Shown: positions 28,138 to 37,013 of the stretch, piece by piece | How the letters are laid out: the number at the start of each line of letters is the position of its first letter | How positions within the stretch are numbered: position 1 is the stretch's first letter | From: Sphingorhabdus lutea | Lineage (GTDB): Bacteria; Pseudomonadota; Alphaproteobacteria; Sphingomonadales; Sphingomonadaceae | NCBI RefSeq assembly: GCF_001889025.1 | Contig: NZ_CP018154.1 | Coordinates: forward strand, 486,001 to 550,000 | Reading direction: 5' to 3' | Length of the DNA: 64,000 nt | The notes under the pieces: model-generated | Seen by the model: only the letters and a program-made list of their open reading frames with translations | Database searches by the model: none | Told to the model about the DNA's origin: nothing | Position numbers and translations under genes: made by a program

Positions 28138-28153
28138 TAGGTTGGAGAGAGCA

Positions 28154-28177
28154 GGGCGGTTATTGCGGACCGCCCCA
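28154..28177 (-). repeat. Second copy of the GC-rich hairpin, without T-tract
   Basis: This 24-base segment repeats 28114-28137 with one difference and 40-base spacing. It folds as a 7-bp stem (GGGCGGT/ACCGCCC) 9 bases after the TonB receptor stop codon. Lacking a T-run it may protect the receptor mRNA from 3' exonucleases rather than terminate. Confidence 0.7.
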
Positions 28178-28185
28178 CTGCAAGA

Positions 28186-31100
28186 TTAAAATTTAAATTT
28201 ACCGCCCACATAATTCCGGCGCGAACCAGATTCAAAACGGAATGGTAAATTCTCAAATTGCAGATATGCTGATTGATCAGATTTGGTCAGGTTAATCCCT
28301 TCGACAAAAACGCCAAAATTATCGTTCACATCATAGGAGATTTGACCATCCAATTGGCCATAGGCACGGCCATAAATGCCCATGCTGCGCGTGACATTGC
28401 CATCGCCAAATCCAAAATTACCCAGCAATTGTGACGATCGCCATGAATAGGATGCTCGTGCCGCAAAGCCATCTTTTTCATAATAAACCTGTCCATTGAA
28501 TGAATGTTTTGACACGCCCTGCAATGGCAGATTGCTATCAAAGCTGTTCGACAAGCTGGTTTTGGTGTCAGAGAAAGTATAATTTGCGGTAAAGCCAAGA
28601 CCCATATCAAATGCATATTGCGCCGCAAGTTCAAATCCGCGAACACGTCCGCCTGTGCCATTTGCGGGCTGTGTTACTGGTCCTAAACGGCCGCCAGCCT
28701 GATCATTCACAAAAATTGGAACGGTTTCGGAAACAATAAAACTGTCCACCTCTTTCCAGAAAATACCGGCAGAGACAAGGCCATGATTGCCGATATAATG
28801 TTCATATGCCAAATCAAATTGAAATGCTCTAAATGGTTCTAAAGCAGCATTGCCGCGTGAGCCATTGGTGAATAAGAACAGATTTTGTGTTGGCGAACCT
28901 ACGGTCGCATCGCGGGTAAAGTTGGTGGAGAAGCCACGTCCCAAATCATCCAATTTTTGACGTGCAACGACCCGTGCGGCGGAAAAGCGCAGCTTTTGAC
29001 CATCGCCCACATCCGCAACGGCGTTAACACTGGGCAAGAAATCGGTCGTGCTGGTGGTGGTGGTGTCGGTTTGGAAATCACGCAGCACCCCGTTCCAGCT
29101 GTCCGTGCCCCAATAGGTGGGGTTGGCATTGGCCGGTTGGTTTTGGTCCACACTTAATTTAGTGTTCACAATCCGAACACCAACATTGACATGATATGGG
29201 TCATCCAATCCGCCAATATCGGCCATTAAATATGCTGACTTTGTTTCTTCTTTTACCACATATGCTTGCAATGGATCTTCAAAAAATGTGAATGGCGTGT
29301 TCGGGTATAGCGCCTGTATCCATTCCAGTGCATTGGTCATTTGTGCAGGATCTTGTAAAAGCAATGTGCCGCCCGGCGTGTTTTCACCGCCAGCAAAGTT
29401 CTTAATCGTGACCAAACGTTCCGGATTGGATGTAAAGGATTGAATAGGCGCAATCACAACGGGCGAATTGCCAAAACGGCTGCATCCGGCAAATGCGGCT
29501 GGTTTATTCGCCTCTGGCAAATCGCAAATTTTGAAACCAATGGCGGGATCTTGGAAATAACCATAGGGTGTCCAATTATAATTAAATCCTGCCACGCGCT
29601 GGGCAGCGGGAATGGCCGTGGCATCAATTTCGCCTCTGCTGGAATAATCCGCCAAATAACGGCCCGATGCAAAATCTACGCTGCGTTGGCCATAACGAAA
29701 CCCTGCGCTAATCGTAATGGTGTTTTCGTCGCTATTATCCGCATCATAGGCAAAATCAGCCTTAATAGAATGGCCGTCAATTTTTGAACGGTCACCAAAT
29801 GCCCAATGCGATTTAAATAATCCATAAGCAGGATTGGAAAATAAATCAGCGGGCGTGCCCGCACCTAAACCAAAGACAGGAAATTTACCATTTTGATAGG
29901 TGAAATCCCATGTGGTGGGGGCGGCAGGATTGCCCGGTGCGCCGCCAACCAATGCGCCGCCTGTGCCGTTGCGCCGCACCGTATAGGCGGTATAGCGAAC
30001 ATCATTATTGGCAACTTCACGGTTTAAATTGGCGGTTGAATAATTTGCAGAAACTTTCGCCCGAAAATTGTCAGCGTTGTCATAATCTATATTAAATTGC
30101 AGATTGTCCGACTTGACCTTGCTGACATCCACAAATGTAATGGCCTCTGCCGATGCGGCCTGAACCGTGGCGTTTTCCAACACTCCATTGCCATCAATGC
30201 TGGCCCCTGGGCGAAGGCGGATTAATTCACCCTGTCCAAATGGGAATTTTAACGATGCTTCTCTTGTGTCCACTTTTAATTCCGAATGGACATAATTTGC
30301 GGATAATTCCAATTGATCGGTGGGTTTGAAATTTATACCTAATGAACCACCCCAACGGGTGCGAAATTGGTCACGATCGGTGACATAGCGATATTCGGGC
30401 GCATAATAATTTGTGGGGGTTGTCGCCTGATCACGACGCCCGCCGGCAAATGCCCAATTTCCGCGATTTTCACCGCCCAAAACATTATGATGGTCATTTG
30501 TTTGATCAAAGCTGAATGATGCAATAATACCCAATTTATCGTTGAAATTATATGCCGCAACCAACGCCGCTGTTGGCTTCCAACCGCCAATTTCTGAACC
30601 CTTATTCAAACGGGCATTGCCCGCAAGGGTCAGGCCATCTTTCATGTCCAATGCGCTGCGGGTTTTAAGGTTGACGATACCGCCAAGGCCGCCTTCCAAC
30701 AAGGAAGCATTGGGTGATTTATAAACCTCTACGCCGCCAATTAATTCGGATGGAATCGCTTCCAATGAATCTTGGCGAACAAAATTGCCTTCGCCCACTT
30801 TGAAATTTTCTTGGCCGCTGACGAATAAATCACCATTTAATAAGGTGACATTTTGTTCCAGACCGCGGATACGCACCTTTGTTCCCTGTCCATTTTCGCG
30901 GTCAATTTGAATTCCGGGAAGACGTTGCAGCGATTCGGCAATATTTTGATCGGGGAATTTACCAATATCTTCCGATGTGACTGATTCGATAATTAAGTTC
31001 GAATCACGCTTTGCCGACAGTGCACTTTCCAATGATGCGCGAAAGCCCGTTACGACGATTTCGTCCGTTTCGCTGGCGTTTTCTGCGCTGTTATTTGCTG

Positions 31101-31200
31101 CACTATTTTGTTGTGCCAATGCCGTGCTGGCGCAGGACATGGCCAAAATTGATGTCGCGCCTAATAAAAATTTACGCGGCCTAAATATGGTCTGTTTCAT
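28186..31200 (-). CDS. TonB-dependent outer-membrane receptor
   Basis: The 1004-residue protein has a 30-residue signal peptide (ending ASTALAQ), a short Asn/Glu-rich segment, a TonB-box-like DEIVVTGF (about 47-54), a plug domain with DIGKFPDQNIAESLQRLPG and RIRGL, and a long beta-barrel ending in the aromatic terminus VGGKFKF. This subtype (plug with SVTSEDIGKFPDQN) is typical of carbohydrate receptors in Alphaproteobacteria and Xanthomonads. The start at 31200 follows GGGAGAGGGAA. It shares a 203-bp divergent region, with a LacI-type operator, with the GH3 gene. Substrate: probably a beta-glucan oligosaccharide, by context. Confidence 0.93.
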   Translation of the reverse strand: MKQTIFRPRKFLLGATSILAMSCASTALAQQNSAANNSAENASETDEIVVTGFRASLESALSAKRDSNLIIESVTSEDIGKFPDQNIAESLQRLPGIQIDRENGQGTKVRIRGLEQNVTLLNGDLFVSGQENFKVGEGNFVRQDSLEAIPSELIGGVEVYKSPNASLLEGGLGGIVNLKTRSALDMKDGLTLAGNARLNKGSEIGGWKPTAALVAAYNFNDKLGIIASFSFDQTNDHHNVLGGENRGNWAFAGGRRDQATTPTNYYAPEYRYVTDRDQFRTRWGGSLGINFKPTDQLELSANYVHSELKVDTREASLKFPFGQGELIRLRPGASIDGNGVLENATVQAASAEAITFVDVSKVKSDNLQFNIDYDNADNFRAKVSANYSTANLNREVANNDVRYTAYTVRRNGTGGALVGGAPGNPAAPTTWDFTYQNGKFPVFGLGAGTPADLFSNPAYGLFKSHWAFGDRSKIDGHSIKADFAYDADNSDENTITISAGFRYGQRSVDFASGRYLADYSSRGEIDATAIPAAQRVAGFNYNWTPYGYFQDPAIGFKICDLPEANKPAAFAGCSRFGNSPVVIAPIQSFTSNPERLVTIKNFAGGENTPGGTLLLQDPAQMTNALEWIQALYPNTPFTFFEDPLQAYVVKEETKSAYLMADIGGLDDPYHVNVGVRIVNTKLSVDQNQPANANPTYWGTDSWNGVLRDFQTDTTTTSTTDFLPSVNAVADVGDGQKLRFSAARVVARQKLDDLGRGFSTNFTRDATVGSPTQNLFLFTNGSRGNAALEPFRAFQFDLAYEHYIGNHGLVSAGIFWKEVDSFIVSETVPIFVNDQAGGRLGPVTQPANGTGGRVRGFELAAQYAFDMGLGFTANYTFSDTKTSLSNSFDSNLPLQGVSKHSFNGQVYYEKDGFAARASYSWRSSQLLGNFGFGDGNVTRSMGIYGRAYGQLDGQISYDVNDNFGVFVEGINLTKSDQSAYLQFENLPFRFESGSRRNYVGGKFKF

Positions 31201-31350
31201 GGAATTCCCTCTCCCTATACCGTAATAAAATACGGAAAAATAATAACTTATCTTAAATATGCCGACTTTGATGGCAAGCATGTAATTTGATTAATTTTAA
31301 AAAAAGCACACTATCCTCTCCATCAAGTGCGAAATAATAGTGGCATTTTC

Positions 31351-31366
31351 TTGTCAACGTTGTCAA
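31351..31366. promoter_or_regulatory. LacI-type operator of the glucan locus
   Basis: TTGTCAACGTTGTCAA is a 16-bp inverted repeat centred on CG, with one mismatched pair. It resembles operators of LacI-family glucoside regulators (TGACAACGTTGTCA type) and differs from the xylose sites at 734 and 4733. It lies 38 bases before the GH3 start and 150 bases before the TonB receptor start on the other strand. Confidence 0.6.
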
Positions 31367-31403
31367 TAGTTAGTTTATGAGAAAATAAATTGGAGGTTTT
31401 TGG

Positions 31404-33932
31404 ATGTTGAAAAAGGGGTTTTCAAAAAGGATGTCGATTTTAATGCTTGGCGTGGCGGGATTATGTGCCCCTGCCTATGCATCGGAAGAGCCGAGCATAG
31501 TGGGAACTGAAGCGATTGTGCATCCAGAAATTTGGCCAGAAATAGCATATCCCCGTGTCCTGACGGACGAATCAGAGGCGCGTGTGCAAAAAATATTAGC
31601 GCAAATGACGATAGAGGAAAAAGTTGGGCAAATATTACAGGCCGATTTGGACAGCGTCACCCCCGAAGATGTTCAGAAATATCATTTGGGTTCGGTATTA
31701 AATGGCGGAAATTCAGGCCCCTATGGCAATGATAAAGCACCAGCAAAGGATTGGCTGGCATATGCAGATGAATTTTATAATGCATCAATCAATGTCAAAA
31801 AAGGGCGGCCTATCATTCCAATAATATGGGGAACGGATGCCGTCCATGGGCATAGTAATATTATTGGCGCGACATTATTCCCGCATAATGTGGGGTTGGG
31901 CGCGATGCGTGATCCGCAGCTTATCGAAAAAATTGGACGCGCAACGGCCATTGAAATTCGCGTAACTGGGCAGGAATGGACCTTTGCACCAACCGTTACC
32001 GTGCCGCAGGATTATCGTTGGGGACGCGCATATGAGGGATATTCATCAGACCCTTCGCTGGTTGCATCCTATGTGGGCAGCATGGTGCGCGGACTTCAAG
32101 GGCCGCCATCGATAAAGCCATTATTGGATGGGCCATATGTATTGGCCAGCACAAAGCATTTTTTGGCCGATGGTGGAACCGATGGGGGCAAGGATCAGGG
32201 CGATGCGAAAATATCTGAGTTGGAATTAAGATATATTCATGGCGCACCCTATTTGCCTGCCATTGAAAATGGGGTGGCGACCGTCATGTCCAGTTTTTCA
32301 AGCTGGCAGGGCAAAAAAATTACAGGGCATAAGGGGCTGCAAACCGATGTGTTAAAGGACCGTATGAATTTTGAGGGGTTTATCGTCACTGATTGGAACG
32401 CCCATGGTCAAGTGGACGGATGCACAAATGCAAGCTGCCCTCAGGCGGTGAATGCAGGTGTTGATATGATAATGGCGCCCGATAGTTGGAAGTCACTTTA
32501 TCATAGCATTATTCCGCAGGTAAAGGATGGGACCATCCCGATGGCGCGGCTTGACGATGCGGTATTGCGGATATTGCGCGTAAAAGAACGTTTGGGGTTG
32601 TTTGATGCGGGCAAGCCATCATCACGGCCATATTCCGGCCAATATGAATATTTGGGCAGCAAGGAACATCGCGATATAGCGCGCGAAGCCGTGCGCAAAT
32701 CAATGACATTATTAAAAAATACCGGTGTCCTGCCCTTAAAACCCAATGGTAATATTTTGGTTGCGGGTGATGGTGCGGATGATATTGCGCGGCAGGCGGG
32801 TGGATGGACCATTTCGTGGCAAGGCACAGGTTTAACCAATGATATGTTTCCGGGGGCAACTTCGCTGTGGGGCGGCATAAATCAGGCGGTCGGTAATGCA
32901 GGGGGCAAGGCAATTTTGTCACCCGATGGCAGCTATACCGACAAACCCGATGCCGCCATTGTGGTATTTGGCGAAACACCCTATGCCGAATTTCAGGGCG
33001 ATTTGGCCAGCCTGCAATTAAGGCCGGAATTACGCGCCCCATATGAAACCATGCGTAAATTAAAACAACAGGGAATTCCCGTGGTGGCGGTGATGATTAC
33101 TGGACGGCCATTATATGTGAACCCTGTGCTAAACCTAGCCGATGCATTTGTGACCGCATGGTTGCCGGGTTCAGAGGGCGGCGGTGTGGCAGATATGTTA
33201 TTTAGCGATGCCGAGGGCAGGGTGAAATATGATTTTCAAGGGCGTCTACCGACAAGTTGGCCCGCAACGGCAAAGCATGGTGGGGCGACATTATTCCCAT
33301 TTGGATATGGATTAACATTGGGCGATGGGCCGATGAAATGGACCAATTTATCCGAAGATGCAGCTGTGGAGGATGCAGGCACAGGGGCGGGCATATATTT
33401 TGATAAAGGCATTCCCGCTGCTTCATGGTCATTGATGGTGACAAGGGCAAATGGCGCAGAATCGCTGCGTGTAACAACTGTTCCATCCTCTGCATTGGCG
33501 GGACGTGTTAAAATAACTTCCACCGACCATATTGTTCAAGAAGGGGCAAGAAAATTTGAAATAACAGGCGGTGTTGATGGCGCAGCGGTTGAGTTAAGCA
33601 CGCAAGACCCCATAGACATTACACGCGAAACCAATGGCGATGTGTTGCTGTTGACAACAATAAGGATAGACAAAAAACCGACTGAAAAATTGTCACTTTC
33701 CATGCGTTGCGGCGTAAATTGCGGTGACAAAATACCGTTTGATATTTTGGCCGAACAAAAATTGGGCGAATGGAATGTCATTGGCGTGCCGTTAAAATGC
33801 TTTGTTGGTTCAACGCAGGGATTAAACAAGGTTGAGGCGCCATTTATTTTATCCACCTATGGCGATGTTAAATTCAGCATTGCAAAAGTCGCATTGGGCA
33901 TGGACGCGGACCATGTGGTAAAATGTAAATAA
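31404..33932 (+). CDS. Secreted GH3 exo-beta-glucanase/beta-glucosidase, ExoP-like
   Basis: The 842-residue protein has a signal peptide (SKRMSILMLGVAGLCAPAYA, cut near 27). The GH3 N-terminal domain (about 60-400) shows PIIWGTDAVHGHSN, KHFLADGGTDGGKDQG and the nucleophile Asp330 in FIVTDWNAHGQ. The GH3 C-terminal domain follows to about 640 (LPGSEGGGVADMLF). The last 190 residues form an extra beta-rich domain as in ExoP-type exo-1,3/1,4-beta-glucanases. GGAGG precedes the ATG. It probably works in the periplasm on oligosaccharides brought in by the divergent TonB receptor. Confidence 0.92.
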   Translation: MLKKGFSKRMSILMLGVAGLCAPAYASEEPSIVGTEAIVHPEIWPEIAYPRVLTDESEARVQKILAQMTIEEKVGQILQADLDSVTPEDVQKYHLGSVLNGGNSGPYGNDKAPAKDWLAYADEFYNASINVKKGRPIIPIIWGTDAVHGHSNIIGATLFPHNVGLGAMRDPQLIEKIGRATAIEIRVTGQEWTFAPTVTVPQDYRWGRAYEGYSSDPSLVASYVGSMVRGLQGPPSIKPLLDGPYVLASTKHFLADGGTDGGKDQGDAKISELELRYIHGAPYLPAIENGVATVMSSFSSWQGKKITGHKGLQTDVLKDRMNFEGFIVTDWNAHGQVDGCTNASCPQAVNAGVDMIMAPDSWKSLYHSIIPQVKDGTIPMARLDDAVLRILRVKERLGLFDAGKPSSRPYSGQYEYLGSKEHRDIAREAVRKSMTLLKNTGVLPLKPNGNILVAGDGADDIARQAGGWTISWQGTGLTNDMFPGATSLWGGINQAVGNAGGKAILSPDGSYTDKPDAAIVVFGETPYAEFQGDLASLQLRPELRAPYETMRKLKQQGIPVVAVMITGRPLYVNPVLNLADAFVTAWLPGSEGGGVADMLFSDAEGRVKYDFQGRLPTSWPATAKHGGATLFPFGYGLTLGDGPMKWTNLSEDAAVEDAGTGAGIYFDKGIPAASWSLMVTRANGAESLRVTTVPSSALAGRVKITSTDHIVQEGARKFEITGGVDGAAVELSTQDPIDITRETNGDVLLLTTIRIDKKPTEKLSLSMRCGVNCGDKIPFDILAEQKLGEWNVIGVPLKCFVGSTQGLNKVEAPFILSTYGDVKFSIAKVALGMDADHVVKCK

Positions 33933-33970
33933 GGATGAGGAGCTGTCCATTTGGACGGCAGGTCGCAGGG

Positions 33971-34033
33971 AAGGCTTTTCTCAATTTAAGTCTAAATTTC
34001 ATATTAGGCTATATTCTGGGGAAAGCCTTTTTC
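33971..34033. other. Long-loop inverted repeat at the end of the GH3 gene
   Basis: AAGGCTTTTC and GGGAAAGCCTTTTTC form an 8-bp stem with a loop of about 45 bases, ending in a T-run just inside the convergent thioesterase region. It could be a weak terminator for the GH3 gene. The loop is longer than usual, so the call is weak. Confidence 0.3.
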
Positions 34034-34437
34034 TATGATGAAATAGATAGAAATGGCGCGGCCACATCCATGGGCACGCGCATTAAACGGCCCGTTTCAC
34101 GGTTCAGCATGGCCCAGCTGCTATTCGCGCTGATAATTACTTTTCCATCCATATTTACAAAATCGACACGCCGGTCAAAACGTGCGCCGCGTGGCGGCTT
34201 CTCTATCCATGTTTGGCCTATCACTTCTTCCCCAAGGGCAATATTACCGCGATAGTCAATTTCATGCCGCGTCACCATCCAAATATAGGCGGTAATATGC
34301 GCCGGATTGGCGACCGCCGTCCAATGGGCGGTAGCCATATCCTGAATCCAGCGCACCCACACCGCATTATTCACATGGCCCAGTTCGTCAATATCGGCGG
34401 GGGTTGGAGAAAAGGGCAGGGTGAATTTCTTAATCAT
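34033..34437 (-). CDS. Acyl-CoA thioesterase, 4HBT hotdog family
   Basis: The 134-residue protein has the 4-hydroxybenzoyl-CoA-thioesterase-type block DIDELGHVNNAVWVRWIQDM (about 16-35), with the catalytic Asp region and HVNN, and an ITAYIWMVTRHEIDYRG strand pair. Such enzymes hydrolyse acyl-CoA thioesters. It is a paralogue of the gene at 40947 (same HVNNAxxxxWxQ layout). Its start overlaps the end of a small unknown gene by 8 bases (ATGATTAA), so the two may be co-translated. Confidence 0.88.
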   Translation of the reverse strand: MIKKFTLPFSPTPADIDELGHVNNAVWVRWIQDMATAHWTAVANPAHITAYIWMVTRHEIDYRGNIALGEEVIGQTWIEKPPRGARFDRRVDFVNMDGKVIISANSSWAMLNRETGRLMRVPMDVAAPFLSISS

Positions 34438-34651
34438 TAAAAATAGAAATATTCGTTATAAATTTAATATTGACCAGATGCGTTACATCGCCGCTTAGAA
34501 TATTAAGAAAATTCTCACTGCAAATTTCAGCATTTGTTACGGATATTGCATCAAATGCCTGTTGAAAATCTTTGCAAAGATAAATTTTAACGCGCAGCCC
34601 ATCATCCAAATGCTGGTTAATCATTTTCTGTAATATTTTAATTTCGCTCAT
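34430..34651 (-). CDS. Small protein of unknown function upstream of the thioesterase
   Basis: The 73-residue frame starts MSEIKILQKMINQHLDDGL and looks soluble, with an amphipathic N-terminal helix, two central cysteines and an Ile/Asn-rich end. It has only a weak SD (AAGAAAG). The 8-base overlap with the thioesterase start is the main argument that it is real. No family is recognised; it could also be a chance frame. Confidence 0.45.
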   Translation of the reverse strand: MSEIKILQKMINQHLDDGLRVKIYLCKDFQQAFDAISVTNAEICSENFLNILSGDVTHLVNIKFITNISIFND

Positions 34652-34714
34652 TAAAGTCTTTCTTATTTCCTATTATTCATCATTTTTTATATCGCGAAAT
34701 ATAAATGAAACGCC

Positions 34715-36910
34715 TCACTCCTCCGTCATGCCCAATTGCCATAGGATGAAGGCATATTCTTCTGCTGTTTCGGTTAACCTGTCCCAACGGCCCGATTTAC
34801 CGCCATGGCCCGCACCCATATTTATTTTCATCAATAATAAATTATCATCCGTTTTCATGTCGCGCAATTTGGCGACCATTTTGGCCGGCTCCCAATATGT
34901 CACGCGTGGGTCGTTCAACCCGCCCGTATATAGCATGGGGGGATATGCCTTTGCCTCCACTTGGTCATAGGGAGAATAGGAACGGATAAATTCAAAATCT
35001 TCCTTGCTGGTAATGGGATTGCCCCATTCGGGCCATTCGCCGGGGGTGAGAGGCAGGCTTTCATCCAACATAGTGTTCAGCACATCGACAAAGGGAACAT
35101 GCGCCACAACCGCGCCGAAAATTTCCGGTGCTTGGTTGGCAACTGCGCCCATTAACTCGCCGCCTGCTGACCCGCCGCTGGCGGTTAATTTGCCCTTTGC
35201 AGTATATCCGCGTTCAATTAACCCCCTGCCCACATCGACAAAATCGTTAAATGTATTGGTGCGTTTTTTTAACTTACCATCCAAATACCATTGATATCCC
35301 AAATCATCGCCGCCGCGAATATGCGCAATGGCATAGGCAAAGCCGCGATCGACAAGGCTCAACCGCGTGGTTGAAAAACCGGGGGGCACGGCATAACCAT
35401 ATGCGCCATATGCATATAAATGCAGGGGTTGGCTGCCATCTTTCTTAAACCCCTTTTTATACATAATGGACACGGGAACTTGCACCCCGTCCCGCGCGGT
35501 AATCATCACGCGTTCGGTTTCATATTCGCCCGCATCATATCCAGATGGGATTTCCTGAACCTTTAACACCTCCAATTTTTTATCTGCAATATGATAATCA
35601 TAAACGGTATCGGGGGTGACCATGCTTTCATAAGAAAGACGTAATTTATCGACATCAAATTCGGGATTATTGCCCATGCCTGCATCATAGCTGGCCTCTG
35701 GAAATTTAATCCGCTCCACCTTATTCGCATCATCATAATCGCGAATGTCAATTTGGTCCAATCCGGCAACGCGGCTTTCCAAAACGTAGAAATTTTTGAA
35801 CAGTTCAAAACTGGTTAAATAATTTTCATCCGAACCATCAATGATGCTGCTCCATTCGCCGGGTTTTTCCAATGACGCGGTGGCAAGGCGGAAATTCACA
35901 TGTTGATCATTGGTCAGGATGAATAATTGCCCATCGCGAATATCGAGCGAATATTGCACGCCTGCCTTGCGCTCTTTAACCAAAATGGGGGTGGCGGCGG
36001 GGTCAGAAGCCGGGACAATGCGAATTTCGCTGGTCACATTATCCCCCGTGACGAAGAACATATAATCTTCCTGTGCGCTTAATCCCACATCGACACGATA
36101 ACCTTCGTCCGCTTCACGGAAAATTTCCTTATCATTTTTGGGATCGCTGCCCAAAATATGATATTTTAAATTGTCGGTGCGCCAATTTTCATTGGCAAGG
36201 CCGTAAACAAATCCCTTGCTATCAGGAGTCCACACAATGGAAGATAAAGTGCCCGGGATGATATCGGGCAATTCTTCCATTGTTTCTAAATTACGGACAT
36301 GCGCCTCAAATCGTTCTGACCCATTATCATCATAGGCATAAACCGCCAATTTGCCATCGGGGCTGATTTCCAATGCGCCAAGCCGGAAATATTCCTTGCC
36401 CTCTGCCAATTTATTTTCATCAAGGATTAAAATATCTTCGCCGCTGCCATTGGCGGCTTTGCGATAATATTTGCGATATTGGTCTCCTTCATCAAATTTT
36501 GACCAATAAATCCAATCGCCATCCTTTTGCGGGACGCTGCTTTCATCTTCCTTTATCCGCCCCTTCATTTCGGTAAATAAGGCATCGGTTAATGGTTTTT
36601 GCGCGGCCATATGTCCTTCAAAATAGGCATTTTCTTCTTTTAGATAGTCCAGAACATCGGCATCATCAATCACCGGATAGCTTTGATCCTTTAACCAATG
36701 ATAGGGATCTGAAACCGTAATGCCATGATGGGTAAAGCTATGATCGCGTTTTTCAGCAACGGGCGCTTTATTAGATGATACAGAATTATGGGAAATATTA
36801 TCAGTCATATTTTTTGCGGGGCTTTCCTCGGTAAATGCAGATGCGGGGGTAGAGATGATGACAGCCAAAGCGGCCAAGGCACAATTTGTGAAAAGGGATG
36901 GTCGCTGCAT
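34715..36910 (-). CDS. S9 family peptidase, oligopeptidase B-like, exported
   Basis: The 731-residue serine peptidase has a signal peptide (ALAALAVIISTPASAF), an N-terminal beta-propeller (about 60-440) and a C-terminal alpha/beta-hydrolase domain. The nucleophile lies in ASGGSAGGELMG, the Asp in TGGLNDPRVTYWEP and the His in GAGHGGKSGR. Oligopeptidase B cleaves short peptides after basic residues; a signal peptide places this one in the periplasm. The second of two ATGs (36910) has the better distance to GGAGA. It is divergent from the aminopeptidase P gene at 37014. Confidence 0.93.
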   Translation of the reverse strand: MQRPSLFTNCALAALAVIISTPASAFTEESPAKNMTDNISHNSVSSNKAPVAEKRDHSFTHHGITVSDPYHWLKDQSYPVIDDADVLDYLKEENAYFEGHMAAQKPLTDALFTEMKGRIKEDESSVPQKDGDWIYWSKFDEGDQYRKYYRKAANGSGEDILILDENKLAEGKEYFRLGALEISPDGKLAVYAYDDNGSERFEAHVRNLETMEELPDIIPGTLSSIVWTPDSKGFVYGLANENWRTDNLKYHILGSDPKNDKEIFREADEGYRVDVGLSAQEDYMFFVTGDNVTSEIRIVPASDPAATPILVKERKAGVQYSLDIRDGQLFILTNDQHVNFRLATASLEKPGEWSSIIDGSDENYLTSFELFKNFYVLESRVAGLDQIDIRDYDDANKVERIKFPEASYDAGMGNNPEFDVDKLRLSYESMVTPDTVYDYHIADKKLEVLKVQEIPSGYDAGEYETERVMITARDGVQVPVSIMYKKGFKKDGSQPLHLYAYGAYGYAVPPGFSTTRLSLVDRGFAYAIAHIRGGDDLGYQWYLDGKLKKRTNTFNDFVDVGRGLIERGYTAKGKLTASGGSAGGELMGAVANQAPEIFGAVVAHVPFVDVLNTMLDESLPLTPGEWPEWGNPITSKEDFEFIRSYSPYDQVEAKAYPPMLYTGGLNDPRVTYWEPAKMVAKLRDMKTDDNLLLMKINMGAGHGGKSGRWDRLTETAEEYAFILWQLGMTEE

Positions 36911-37013
36911 CATAAGTCTCCGAAATTTTATTCATTAAGATGAAGGTGGAAAAATCATTTGAGAAGCTTTATGTTAGTCATCATAAATTTAATCAAGCAA
37001 ATTGGAATATCTT

